Assembly (NCBI GenBank): GCA_018669975.1
Contig: JABHSK010000002.1
Coordinates: forward strand, 1 to 64,000
Direction of reading: 5' to 3'
Source: Candidatus Parcubacteria bacterium
GTDB taxonomy: Bacteria; Patescibacteria; ABY1; UBA1558; GWA2-36-10
Length of the DNA: 64,000 nucleotides
Under the pieces are notes generated by a model that was given only the letters and a program-made list of their open reading frames with translations, had not been told where the DNA came from and did not search any database. Below are positions 20,301 to 27,331 of this stretch, piece after piece (within the stretch, counting starts at the first letter, position 1; the number at the start of each line of letters is the position of its first letter). A program made the position numbers and the translations under genes.

Positions 20301-22507
20301 TCTGTATTCCAATTACTTGCTCCCCAAGTATAACCATTTGCTACTTTATTATTGTCATAATCAGCAGTAAAACCATTGCTTGGAGTCCCATTACTTGTTC
20401 TTGTCCAACCGTCTGGAGTATTAGTAGCAGTACCATCATCATGAAAATTATTAAAACTACCATTTGGTACCAAGTTTACTCCTAGGTCAGGAACCATAAC
20501 TATATACTCTGAACAATCAGCATAAGTTGAATCACACTCAGAAGTATTTAAAAATAAATCATCTTCATTTAAAGTGAATAGGGTTGGATCCAGTGTCATA
20601 TCCTCTTCCATAAACCAATCACCAGCTGCATCTCTAGTCTGTGAATACCGCTTACAGCCAGACTCCTCAGCTGTACAATATTCCAAAGTGCCCTCTATAT
20701 AGCCCTTTGTACCTAAATCAGCGTTGTCAAAAACTAAACAACCTGAATAAATGTCCCCATCGTCACACATGTCACCGTTGAAGCGCCAAATATTTTCACT
20801 TCTGGTGCAGTATCCATATTGTCCTTCTAGACAATTACCACTTTCATCTTCTCGTAGACATGTCTGTGGATCAGCACAATATTCTTGACGACTGCTTCCA
20901 TCTGAAGATTCTAAAGCTGGTCCATAAACCATAGCATTACATCTAGTTGGTGGTGCTCTTAGCACCCAATCTGGATCAACTAAATGATAAAATGGATTGT
21001 GATGATTATCATAAGTTGGATCAATTCCATATTCACAAGATCCACCATCTTCAAAACAATTAATAACCTCTTCTACAGTCACCGCCTTATCAGCTACACG
21101 CTGAGCAGCTAACTCCATACCAACTGGAAAAATATTAGCTTTCCTTAATTTAACTAAATCTCTATAACACAGGCCTGATTTGAAACAATCTTTATTTTCA
21201 TTATCTGGATTATTCGGTCCTATGATTGGTAAATCACCATCCAAGAGTCCATCATCAATGGCACTCCTAAGAGTTTCTTGATTAGAAACGGCCAACATTA
21301 AATTGGTGTCGATGACACAATTATCTAATGCCCGATAATCTTTTTGTGCTGGACAAATAGCAAAATCTTGCAAAAACGTCCAATCCTCTACTGGTGTTAA
21401 CTCTGTCGCTTTTAAATCTGAAAATACATTACCTACACTCCATAATTCGTCTATATCTACACAACCACCCAAAGCACATGCTACCGTTGGTTTGATACCT
21501 GGATTTTTCTCTAGTTCACTTGCTGGAGGATTGATAATATTCATACCCTCTTCAAACGCCCGCTTCATCAACTTTGAAGACAAAGTAGATACAAACATAT
21601 TACCAGCTTCAGCTAAAATAGCTGACAAAGTACCTCCTTCGGCATTTTCAAAAAAAGCGAACTGATCCCCAGCAATAGCCGCATCCCATTGAGCCTCGTT
21701 CATGTTCATAATATCTGTACAGCCAGTCTTTACGTCTCCTGAGATAGTTGTCTTTGAGTCCAAATAACCCTTACACATCTCAAGAAACATTGCTTTATGT
21801 GCTGCAGCCATAGCACCAGTTTTACTCACCTCTTCCCTTATTCTATCTCTTTGACCTAAATAGGTTTGTTCATATCCAAATAAAGCTATAAAAGCGTCAT
21901 CAAAATCAGCTCTTTTGTAGTTTGGTGTAATAGTCAGACTATCTTTAACATAGTTAGCCCAGTTTCTACCATACAATGAATCACTAAAATTACTCCAATT
22001 CTCTTTAATTGCTGAAAAGTCACACTTCGGTGCTGGCGGCTCTTCAGAATCTAAAATATCTAGAGTTAGGCTAAGTTGCAAATCTAAACTTGGGTTACAT
22101 AAATCTATGCCTAAGCTAGCCAAGGTCTCTCCATTTGACCCCGCAGACTGCATTAGGCCACCTATAAACTCACCCTTTGCTGCATCTGCTGCTCTATGTG
22201 TAGCACTTTCTCTTGGTTTAGTATCATAGAGTGATTTTTTACCAGAGCCTGACTCTGATATACTAGTAGCTAAATCATAGGCCAGATTATTCATAAACAT
22301 TCTAGCCGTATCAACTGCCACCTTATGAATCATACCCTCCCAAACACCTGCTAATATACCCTGAAGTCTTTCCCAGCCCCATTTTGCTCCATTAACAGTA
22401 ACTACGCCAGGGGAAAAAGCCTGGACAGGTTTTGGTTTTGCCAACAAGGGTCCGACAACCATCAATGACAGTACAATCACGATTATCGCTCTTTTGTAAT
22501 TGTTCAT
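14354..22507 (-). CDS. Giant exported Cys-repeat protein (2717 aa)
   Basis: A signal peptide (residues 1-30, ending PKPVQAF) is followed by a helical region to about 350. From about 608 to 1670 there are at least twelve copies of a motif C-x(5-8)-C-x-x-[YFL], for example CTAEESGCKRY, CSEDEVGCQAY, CGEQSGGCRAY and CVSEALDCETY. Two jelly-roll, CBM4/9-like modules interrupt them (about 675-870, starting NLVPNGSF; about 1150-1295, ending YFDNVTLREV). The C-terminus has a PKD-like strand with MDWGDG (about 2595). No transmembrane anchor is visible after the signal peptide. It precedes the VirB6-like gene by 7 nt. I infer a disulfide-stabilised surface or pilus-tip adhesin; TraN of F-type systems is a functional analogy only. 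Confidence 0.75.
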   Translation of the reverse strand: MNNYKRAIIVIVLSLMVVGPLLAKPKPVQAFSPGVVTVNGAKWGWERLQGILAGVWEGMIHKVAVDTARMFMNNLAYDLATSISESGSGKKSLYDTKPRESATHRAADAAKGEFIGGLMQSAGSNGETLASLGIDLCNPSLDLQLSLTLDILDSEEPPAPKCDFSAIKENWSNFSDSLYGRNWANYVKDSLTITPNYKRADFDDAFIALFGYEQTYLGQRDRIREEVSKTGAMAAAHKAMFLEMCKGYLDSKTTISGDVKTGCTDIMNMNEAQWDAAIAGDQFAFFENAEGGTLSAILAEAGNMFVSTLSSKLMKRAFEEGMNIINPPASELEKNPGIKPTVACALGGCVDIDELWSVGNVFSDLKATELTPVEDWTFLQDFAICPAQKDYRALDNCVIDTNLMLAVSNQETLRSAIDDGLLDGDLPIIGPNNPDNENKDCFKSGLCYRDLVKLRKANIFPVGMELAAQRVADKAVTVEEVINCFEDGGSCEYGIDPTYDNHHNPFYHLVDPDWVLRAPPTRCNAMVYGPALESSDGSSRQEYCADPQTCLREDESGNCLEGQYGYCTRSENIWRFNGDMCDDGDIYSGCLVFDNADLGTKGYIEGTLEYCTAEESGCKRYSQTRDAAGDWFMEEDMTLDPTLFTLNEDDLFLNTSECDSTYADCSEYIVMVPDLGVNLVPNGSFNNFHDDGTATNTPDGWTRTSNGTPSNGFTADYDNNKVANGYTWGASNWNTEPYAEEVLQMNVELLPNTYYIISADAAQYVAPADYGARVAVQLCDMTGDCNGATNNARPATSTGTCLLGGSGHPNNADLRFVPPSDFSWLRAGCLFMTDENTSGGRIDVMSYGGVNPNGAAPSAMWFDNIKLEIVSQEGMSATPYSEYGVGSTIYMGGERIMCSEDEVGCQAYRPVAGGPMVPAVISQDDLCPQECVGYASFAEQTTIFDNIEGDYAVNYYNFIPDTAETCPASEAGCEEFTNLDEVADGGEGKEYFSYLRQCVADDLGITYYTWEGQDVSGYQIKTWHTLESNRTIAGKGQPPCTNVQRGGILCIDDAPATNGNFPMAACGPETATILDDPENNPNCREFFDTNGDSYWRLQDRVIFASDDCHTYRRTLTGALYSAIPSLSEECGEQSGGCRAYKGNTGNNLRTILSDTFEEGTYDPWVTFWGSLDMSNESVMNEGHSMKLQLNAVNTSVDRDLSNQLQGNREYELSWWLRNNSNLTTLDVTIGSMATSTLIASFNNIQGGDWHPYTVAITEEDILNFDFTTTGLTFTFNGVDSVYFDNVTLREVTDHIYVRKDTWSTPASCDSPYSAFHLGCQAYRDRNGSLYNLKSFEKLCGEDKIGCMAVIDTHNSTNPFEETFNLEVPPEPAEITVSRDSLDYLVPDRSKYCPQQFKGCSELGLPKVDKANANAITGFSTVYKFNDPDQYENTLCVSEALDCETYGSSKGTYYFKDPGNKTCSFRENNHVRMLSGQYVPFTGWFQTHTLGDGIDPIGCSDNGDFNFDQSDFEYLDYIVDFQPDRWAAECPETANLCTTFKDPFDPPGCDPRLKDGDTVACVDGTGAVYAGVGGMTCVLIMNATGGGEWINGVSCKNYHYFDNNNIDYKSCVDVDRNSGCMLFYDTNNWGSGHAGVDSLYNASTTYNKNVYFDKPVNPDICANGDVGCNANTIIKVNKSRQCAEWLACKSSSSEFNPDTQQYDVLCDDISSCTEYDKRGSVTKCGNWDTYTSSTPLTTSVYQYRVSGNNSHLQWADKDYVGYAAPNLLPAKDLEVYNFGDNEDIDLRLMYRVHSTTTSCETSNYTADGIPLTNGQFCMAFPEDGISHMGYYQWINTGICKDEICWLSPDYTNQSYYIGLTTKGYAVPDSPFPQSISQDTGTSIAGREIRERRPGYGNASICESVIADGTCLDIDADGLCDAWEDGCEDSYNKITYGNGTYTAYYPTDKDYYTGVCVSTLSGTSAIDAAEAYEIIHEDGSSEFVTSPYIGSPCNAHMNCDGDASRLLYLGGRCEPMTKIETNLNLPGICYEQDKYSGIVSDIDSRANYCNLWYPITKINSTQGLYNNYDSAGYTDPYGNYIQMCAFTNPYIIPRDRYYCAASGDSGPGGNCTLLLRIPTGSLINADALDDPGDITLRDLLTNYYLKDVFTRYEATDVPGGLPGPIGMDVIVKNNGVNHINDSSAPGPRVDSRALFEPEDFVNAPAASYGVTMARLQRLYDATIEYYYLDEGVSGTGAYSSTNVNQFLSLPSSVTTTVACVPNYHYAHITGGAFPYNVCNPLDFNMYVFGGVLTPPGYGSTRAGDDCNANINGKGCYQRCNRLMEVDPLGDNAIVNTDVWWASKPENYNYTLPHTEFTFWHGSPSTSPAYLQDRSAYLASSDDIYAPGVTVNSWWSELHYDYILTPTVTPPFIPNSDIERATTSIGYAFGASVSPISRFGTDLQVQVMLPLEPFTNNFYDRTAIFMSPGPIGNWTNESSARCVNASCAFYRWWDTMDSFAYLFRQMYSLRMPSNSLGLYNQASYIDTHNMSTSARPQVGNTYSKPRILRVCGNGLCIDSNGIPEEGFTINNSNGGSIVSQESSLFAAAKFYYHAHPDHMPVRDIVMDWGDGGVPSSYYGKYKNNLPLCNPESDMPGILGSWQGFGGTEGACHEGYKVLYNQYLYNPLFPCDGATTTINGNVYTVPSVADASCFKPIIEIFDNWTTSTIKEYEGWIQVHKD

Positions 22508-22547
22508 ATTTTTATTTTCAATAATTTATTATGATTATTTTATATAA

Positions 22548-23363
22548 TTACTCCTCTGTACTCTGATTATCTTCTTCGCTGATACCCAATAATTGAAAGC
22601 CTATTGATATCAACTCCTGATCCGTCATTTGATTAATTCTCTCTTTGTCAGCACCAGGCTGTGCCAATAAAAAATTTCTGACTTCTTCTGAGCTGACTTC
22701 TTCTGATTGCTCTGAAGCAGCCATGTTTTCAGAAACAATTTTAAAAAGCATCAACAAATCTTCGTCTGACAGTTTATTTACTTCCTCTTGAGGCATGCCA
22801 CTCTCTATCAAAATCCTTCTAAAATCTGTGGCGATGGCACCTTGCAAGGTCAAATCCTCATCCAATTTAACATCTTCTATAACTTCTACAAGTCTAGTTT
22901 TTGGAGTAATTAAAGCCAATAAACTACAATCCTCTCCTTCTGGACATAGTGGATCAGCGCCAGAACTAACTTCATCAAAATCTGATACGCCATCGCTATC
23001 TGTATCATCTATAAAGATACTAGTGTAATACTGGTACATCTCCTGATAATCAGTCAGACCATCTTGATCTGTATCTCTTTCTTGTAATTCAGCAATAGTC
23101 ACTTGAGCATCCCCCTGTTCTTGTAATTGCTCCTCCAGCCAATCGGGCCTCTCATAGGCTACTGGACCAGCTATATTTCCATACAAATACCAAAAAGAAA
23201 AAGCGACAATTGCCAATCCTAATATAATAAATAATAAAACATGCTTCTTGTCACTTTGATTTTCTTGTAGAGATCTATTGATATCCTCTGCTGAGTATCC
23301 TTCTAGCTCGTCGGACAATCCATCCTCTGTGAACTCATCTAGTTTGTGTAACTTTTTTTTCAT
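22548..23363 (-). CDS. Membrane-anchored protein with Ca-binding DxDxDG repeats
   Basis: 271 aa. A charged cytoplasmic stretch (1-40), one transmembrane helix (about 42-62), then two thrombospondin-type-3/EF-like loops: DTDQDGLTDYQE (about 97-108) and DTDSDGVSDFDE (about 119-130), followed by a Cys pair C-P-E-G-E-D-C. The C-terminal 100 residues are acidic and helical. The loops fit calcium binding. It is the first gene of secretion block B, 40 nt before the giant protein, with the block promoter about 26 nt upstream. Role unknown; a Ca-dependent organiser of surface proteins is a guess. Confidence 0.7.
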   Translation of the reverse strand: MKKKLHKLDEFTEDGLSDELEGYSAEDINRSLQENQSDKKHVLLFIILGLAIVAFSFWYLYGNIAGPVAYERPDWLEEQLQEQGDAQVTIAELQERDTDQDGLTDYQEMYQYYTSIFIDDTDSDGVSDFDEVSSGADPLCPEGEDCSLLALITPKTRLVEVIEDVKLDEDLTLQGAIATDFRRILIESGMPQEEVNKLSDEDLLMLFKIVSENMAASEQSEEVSSEEVRNFLLAQPGADKERINQMTDQELISIGFQLLGISEEDNQSTEE

Positions 23364-23387
23364 TAATAGAGTCGATTAAATTATGTT

Positions 23388-23402
23388 TATTATAACATAT
23401 TT
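23388..23402 (-). promoter_or_regulatory. Extended -10 promoter of secretion block B
   Basis: The minus strand again reads AAATATGTTATAATA with TGT-TATAAT. The hexamer ends 26 nt before ATG 23363. It is identical over 15 nt to the block A promoter; the surrounding sequence differs. Confidence 0.65.
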
Positions 23403-23494
23403 TTATGAAAAAACCAAAACATAAAAACAAAATAATCTACATATTTTGTTTAACTGTTTAAAAGATAGGTCTTTATAAAAAACTTATATAAATT

Positions 23495-24328
23495 TTATAA
23501 ATTGCGAGCTAGTTCTAACCAATTTATAGGTGATAAATTCTCAGCCCTAACATTGGCGTCTAACCTTACTTTATCAAAAGCGAATAATAATTTTTCTTTA
23601 TCCAGATTCTGATCCGTCAACAAATTATTAAACAATTTCTTCCTCTTACTAGCAAATCCACGACGTATTAATTGCCAAACAAACTTTTCATCCACATCAT
23701 AATCCCAAGTATGAATGTTAAAAATATGTATAACAGCTGAATCTACTTTTGGTTGCGGATAAAAATTATCTTTTCTAACTATCCGGGCCAATTTACTATC
23801 TGCATAGAGAGCCACTGACAAGGACAAACGACTGTGCTTACCTTTTTCAGCAGCAATGCGCTCAGCCACCTCTTTTTGTACCATCAAAGTCATGCTCAAC
23901 GGTTTTTTATCAGCTAAAATAAATTTTTGAATAAACTTGGCTGTCAAATAATAAGGAATATTAGCCACTATTTTATAATCTTTGGCTTTATATTTTGTCA
24001 AAATTTCTAACCACTGCTGATCTGACAATGAGAGAATATTTTGCCAAATTAATTCTACGTTATTAAATGTGTTAATTAATTTATTCAAAGGTTTTTGAAA
24101 ATTTTTATCTATCTCAAAAGCAACTACTTGTTTTGCCTTTTCTAACAAACTTTGAGTAAGTGCTCCCAGGCCAGGACCCACTTCTAGAATCAGGTCTTCT
24201 GAAATAATTTCAGACGCTTTGATAATATCACCCAAAACTTCATCTGAAACCAAAAAATTTTGCCCTCGCACTTTATTTGGTGTCAGGTGGTGTTTTTTTA
24301 AAATAAATTGTAACTCTTCTAAGGTCAT
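23495..24328 (-). CDS. rsmA: 16S rRNA (adenine1518-N6/adenine1519-N6)-dimethyltransferase
   Basis: 277 aa (KsgA). It dimethylates two adjacent adenines near the 3' end of 16S rRNA, late in 30S assembly. Motifs: GQNFLVSDEVLGDII at the N-terminus, SAM motif LEVGPGLGALTQSLL (about 48-62), acidic loop VVAFEIDKNF, catalytic NIPYYLTAKFI (about 124-134) and KVDSAVI (about 194). The C-terminal helical domain is complete. It lies 7 nt after the MFS gene on the same strand. Confidence 0.95.
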   Translation of the reverse strand: MTLEELQFILKKHHLTPNKVRGQNFLVSDEVLGDIIKASEIISEDLILEVGPGLGALTQSLLEKAKQVVAFEIDKNFQKPLNKLINTFNNVELIWQNILSLSDQQWLEILTKYKAKDYKIVANIPYYLTAKFIQKFILADKKPLSMTLMVQKEVAERIAAEKGKHSRLSLSVALYADSKLARIVRKDNFYPQPKVDSAVIHIFNIHTWDYDVDEKFVWQLIRRGFASKRKKLFNNLLTDQNLDKEKLLFAFDKVRLDANVRAENLSPINWLELARNL

Positions 24329-24334
24329 TTTGAT

Positions 24335-25516
24335 TTACAAAAGCATATAAAGTAGTGACATGCTACCAGCCAATATAAAAGTAAGTTTAAAAGCAAAAAC
24401 TTCATCGGTAATAAAAAACATGGCTAAATAAATAGCTAAAATAGCCACTAATTTTCCAGCTACTAAACTCATTTCAAAAAATACAATACTATTCATGATA
24501 TGACTACGTTCTGATTGACGCACATCTTTAGCTTTTTCATAAGTAATAGCCATTAGAGGGATAGAAATTGTATTTTTGCCTAACTTAGACATAGTATCAA
24601 CAAAAAATACACCAACTGTATTAGTAATAAAAATTCTAATAAACCAGGCCAATGAATAAAAGGTGCTACCCAAAGAAAGAATCTTCCTCTTATTGCGCGA
24701 ATCTGATAATTTACCTATATACAAAGTTACTAAAGTGGTAATTAAGGTAGCCAAGGCCACTATTAAGCCCAAATTAAATACATCAATGATTATAATAGAT
24801 ATGAATACCGGCCAAACAACCATCAGGATTAATTCCTCTCCATAACCAAGGTAAGCAAAAAAATCACTGCGATTCTTTTTACTAAAAAGATTGCTATAAA
24901 CTTTTTTATATGAAAAATCACGTGGTGTAAATTTTTCTTTGGTGGCTAAAGTAGAAATATTGGAGCCTACAAATAAAATCGAGGCAATCACAAACAAAGT
25001 GCCGTATCCCCAAGTAAATATAATAAAACCTGCTGCAGCTGGTCCAACAATATAAACCAAAGATGAAGCTACATTCATAGCACTGACCTCCCTACCCTCT
25101 TCTGTGGCATCTGAAAAACGAGCAAAATCAGCATGGTAGGCAGGCCAATAAAATGTTTTCTGTAAAGCCAAAAATATTGGTGCAACATAAAATAACCAGT
25201 CATGCTGACCAATCAAAAATAAACCAGTATAATAAGCAATAAACAAAAATGTCCCAATCAACATGCCAATTTCATAACCTTTGCGACGGGCAAATTTTCC
25301 TCCTAGAGGCATCAAAATAAAATACAAAAAATAGGCTATCAGATAGAAAAACATTATCTTCTGCAATGAATACCCTATCTGATAAAGATAAATTGGCTCA
25401 AAAATCATTACTAGAGCCAATGCCAGGTTAACCAAGGTAGTTGAAATAAATAGCTCCTTCACCTGACGCTTCATGTGATGAGGTAAAAAACTTTTTATAA
25501 ATTTAAATCTTTCCAT
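24335..25516 (-). CDS. MFS transporter
   Basis: 393 aa with about twelve hydrophobic segments in two halves and a cytoplasmic loop around residues 185-210 rich in Lys and Arg. Loop 2-3 contains GGKFARRKGYEIGMLIG, the MFS motif A region. Substrate cannot be read. It is a distant relative of the 387-aa MFS protein two genes upstream (shared layout, ...SIPLMAITYEKA... against ...TSIETLVYEKAADR...), so the two flank the Sua5 gene as a probable ancient duplication. Confidence 0.85.
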   Translation of the reverse strand: MERFKFIKSFLPHHMKRQVKELFISTTLVNLALALVMIFEPIYLYQIGYSLQKIMFFYLIAYFLYFILMPLGGKFARRKGYEIGMLIGTFLFIAYYTGLFLIGQHDWLFYVAPIFLALQKTFYWPAYHADFARFSDATEEGREVSAMNVASSLVYIVGPAAAGFIIFTWGYGTLFVIASILFVGSNISTLATKEKFTPRDFSYKKVYSNLFSKKNRSDFFAYLGYGEELILMVVWPVFISIIIIDVFNLGLIVALATLITTLVTLYIGKLSDSRNKRKILSLGSTFYSLAWFIRIFITNTVGVFFVDTMSKLGKNTISIPLMAITYEKAKDVRQSERSHIMNSIVFFEMSLVAGKLVAILAIYLAMFFITDEVFAFKLTFILAGSMSLLYMLL

Positions 25517-25521
25517 ATGTT

Positions 25522-26130
25522 TTATTTTTGTATTTTAAGTTTTCCCTGCCTTAGAACTTCCATTTGATTATTAAAAAATTTAATAATAGTTGAAGGTGGA
25601 TTTTTAGGTAGAGTTCCAGCATTTATAAATAAATCTGGCTGGATTGCAGATTTAGCAAATTGTTTTTTAATATCACTAGCACTGTAAGAATCCCCAGTAG
25701 AAGCTATATTGGCTGAAGTCGATACCAGTGGACTTCCTAAAATAGTAACTAAATCTTTAGCAAAAGGATGACTAGATACACGTAGGGCTAAAAAATCATC
25801 GCAATGCTCCTGCCACTTACAATATTTAAATGGTAGCACCAAAGTCAGCGGTCCAGGCCAATACTTACCAGCCATGCGCCTAGCTGATTCAGAAAAGTCC
25901 ACTAAAGATGTAGCATAAACTAAATCTGAAACCAAAACTGGCAAAGGAAATTTTCTAGCTCTATTTTTTATATTGTATATTTTATCAACAACTCGAGCAT
26001 TATAAAAATCAGCACCCAAACCATAGGAAGTTTCAGTGGGGTAAACCACCACTCCTCCTCCACGGATAACTTCCAATGCCTCCTGTAAAACACTGGCACG
26101 ATTTGCACTTGATAATTTTACTTCTTTCAC
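25522..26130 (-). CDS. tsaC: L-threonylcarbamoyladenylate synthase (Sua5/YciO/YrdC family)
   Basis: 202 aa. The enzyme makes threonylcarbamoyl-AMP, precursor of the t6A37 modification in ANN-decoding tRNAs. The core is visible: GGGVVVYPTETSYGLGADF (about 25-43), YNIKNRARKFPLPVLVSD (about 52-69), WPGPLTLVLPF, LALRVSSHPFAKDL and PLVSTSANIASTGD. It starts at GTG 26130. It is single-domain, matching TsaC/YrdC length, without the Sua5 C-terminal domain. The tRNA-Ile(UAU) of this window is a likely substrate. Confidence 0.92.
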   Translation of the reverse strand: MKEVKLSSANRASVLQEALEVIRGGGVVVYPTETSYGLGADFYNARVVDKIYNIKNRARKFPLPVLVSDLVYATSLVDFSESARRMAGKYWPGPLTLVLPFKYCKWQEHCDDFLALRVSSHPFAKDLVTILGSPLVSTSANIASTGDSYSASDIKKQFAKSAIQPDLFINAGTLPKNPPSTIIKFFNNQMEVLRQGKLKIQK

Positions 26131-26149
26131 GTCTAAAAAAAATTAATTA

Positions 26150-27313
26150 TTATTTTAATAACATCACAAACCAAGCTAAAATGGCTGCTACTATAAAAGC
26201 TGCCTGCAAAGGGAAAAATACCAACAAAATAGCAATCACTATCAAACTAAGCACCTTACCAGCATGAATAGCCATTTCCTTTATTAAGGTATATTCATCG
26301 ATATAATGCCCTCTATCGGCAGCTTTTTCATAAACTAAGGTCTCTATAGATGTCCTTAATACTATACTAGCTAAGGTATGATACAGGGAAGATAGGAATA
26401 CTTGCATGGCTGTGCCAACCGCTATTTTTATCAACCATGCGCTAGAATTTAAGACAGTACCTATTTTTACTAGTTTAGTTTTTTTTATTCTGTCCAATAA
26501 ATTACCGATAAACAATCGAAGAATTAGACCCAAAAGTAAAATAGCACCAGTCAATAACCCTAAAGCTTTAAATTGTTCATCTAAAATACTAAAAATAAAC
26601 AATGGCCAAAATAAACCATTAATAGTCGTTACTGCTCCATCAGACATATATGCCACTACCATACGGCGATTGAATGGATGTACGAGGTATTTAAAGGTCT
26701 CTTTATATGTCCAAGTAACTTCTTCCTTTACTGTTGGTAAAAATGCAAAAGGAATCAACGAAAATATACAAACAAACAGAGCAATAAGTGCTAAAGTACC
26801 AAAGTCCCATCTATCCAGAACAAAACCACCAATCACTGGTGCAATAATAGATAAAAAAGAAGCTGCTGACCAAATTACACTAAATTGTTTACCACGATTT
26901 TTTTTGCTAGAAAATTTAGCAGAATCCGTTTGAAATGGTAGCCAAAAAAAACTACGAATTGCTATTAAGAAAAAAGCAGACAAAATAGCATACTTAACTG
27001 GATCTTCAGGTAATTTATAAAAAGCAAGTAAATAAGGAATTCGCAAAACCACCCCAATGATTAAACTAGTTTTGAGTCCAATTATATTCATCACCCTAGC
27101 TGTCCAAGGTACCAAGAAAAAATAACCAAAAGATATAGAGACCCACCAAGCGATAACTGCGTGGATACTACCCAACTCTTGATACAAAAAGATTGGCAAA
27201 AATAATCCAAAAATATTAAGACCAAAATCTAGGGTCATCTTACCTGCCCATAAAGATAGCAAGTCTTTAGAAAAACCTAATTTTTTGTAGTCATCTACTA
27301 AATGAAAATGCAT
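26150..27313 (-). CDS. MFS transporter
   Basis: 387 aa with about twelve hydrophobic segments and a basic central loop (HPFNRRMVVAY). The N-terminus is MHFHLVDDYKKLGFSKDLLSLWAG. Substrate unknown. Gaps of 18-19 nt on both sides place it in one transcription unit running leuS, this gene, tsaC, the second MFS gene, rsmA. Confidence 0.85.
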   Translation of the reverse strand: MHFHLVDDYKKLGFSKDLLSLWAGKMTLDFGLNIFGLFLPIFLYQELGSIHAVIAWWVSISFGYFFLVPWTARVMNIIGLKTSLIIGVVLRIPYLLAFYKLPEDPVKYAILSAFFLIAIRSFFWLPFQTDSAKFSSKKNRGKQFSVIWSAASFLSIIAPVIGGFVLDRWDFGTLALIALFVCIFSLIPFAFLPTVKEEVTWTYKETFKYLVHPFNRRMVVAYMSDGAVTTINGLFWPLFIFSILDEQFKALGLLTGAILLLGLILRLFIGNLLDRIKKTKLVKIGTVLNSSAWLIKIAVGTAMQVFLSSLYHTLASIVLRTSIETLVYEKAADRGHYIDEYTLIKEMAIHAGKVLSLIVIAILLVFFPLQAAFIVAAILAWFVMLLK

Positions 27314-27331
27314 GGGGTATTTTTGTTTTTA

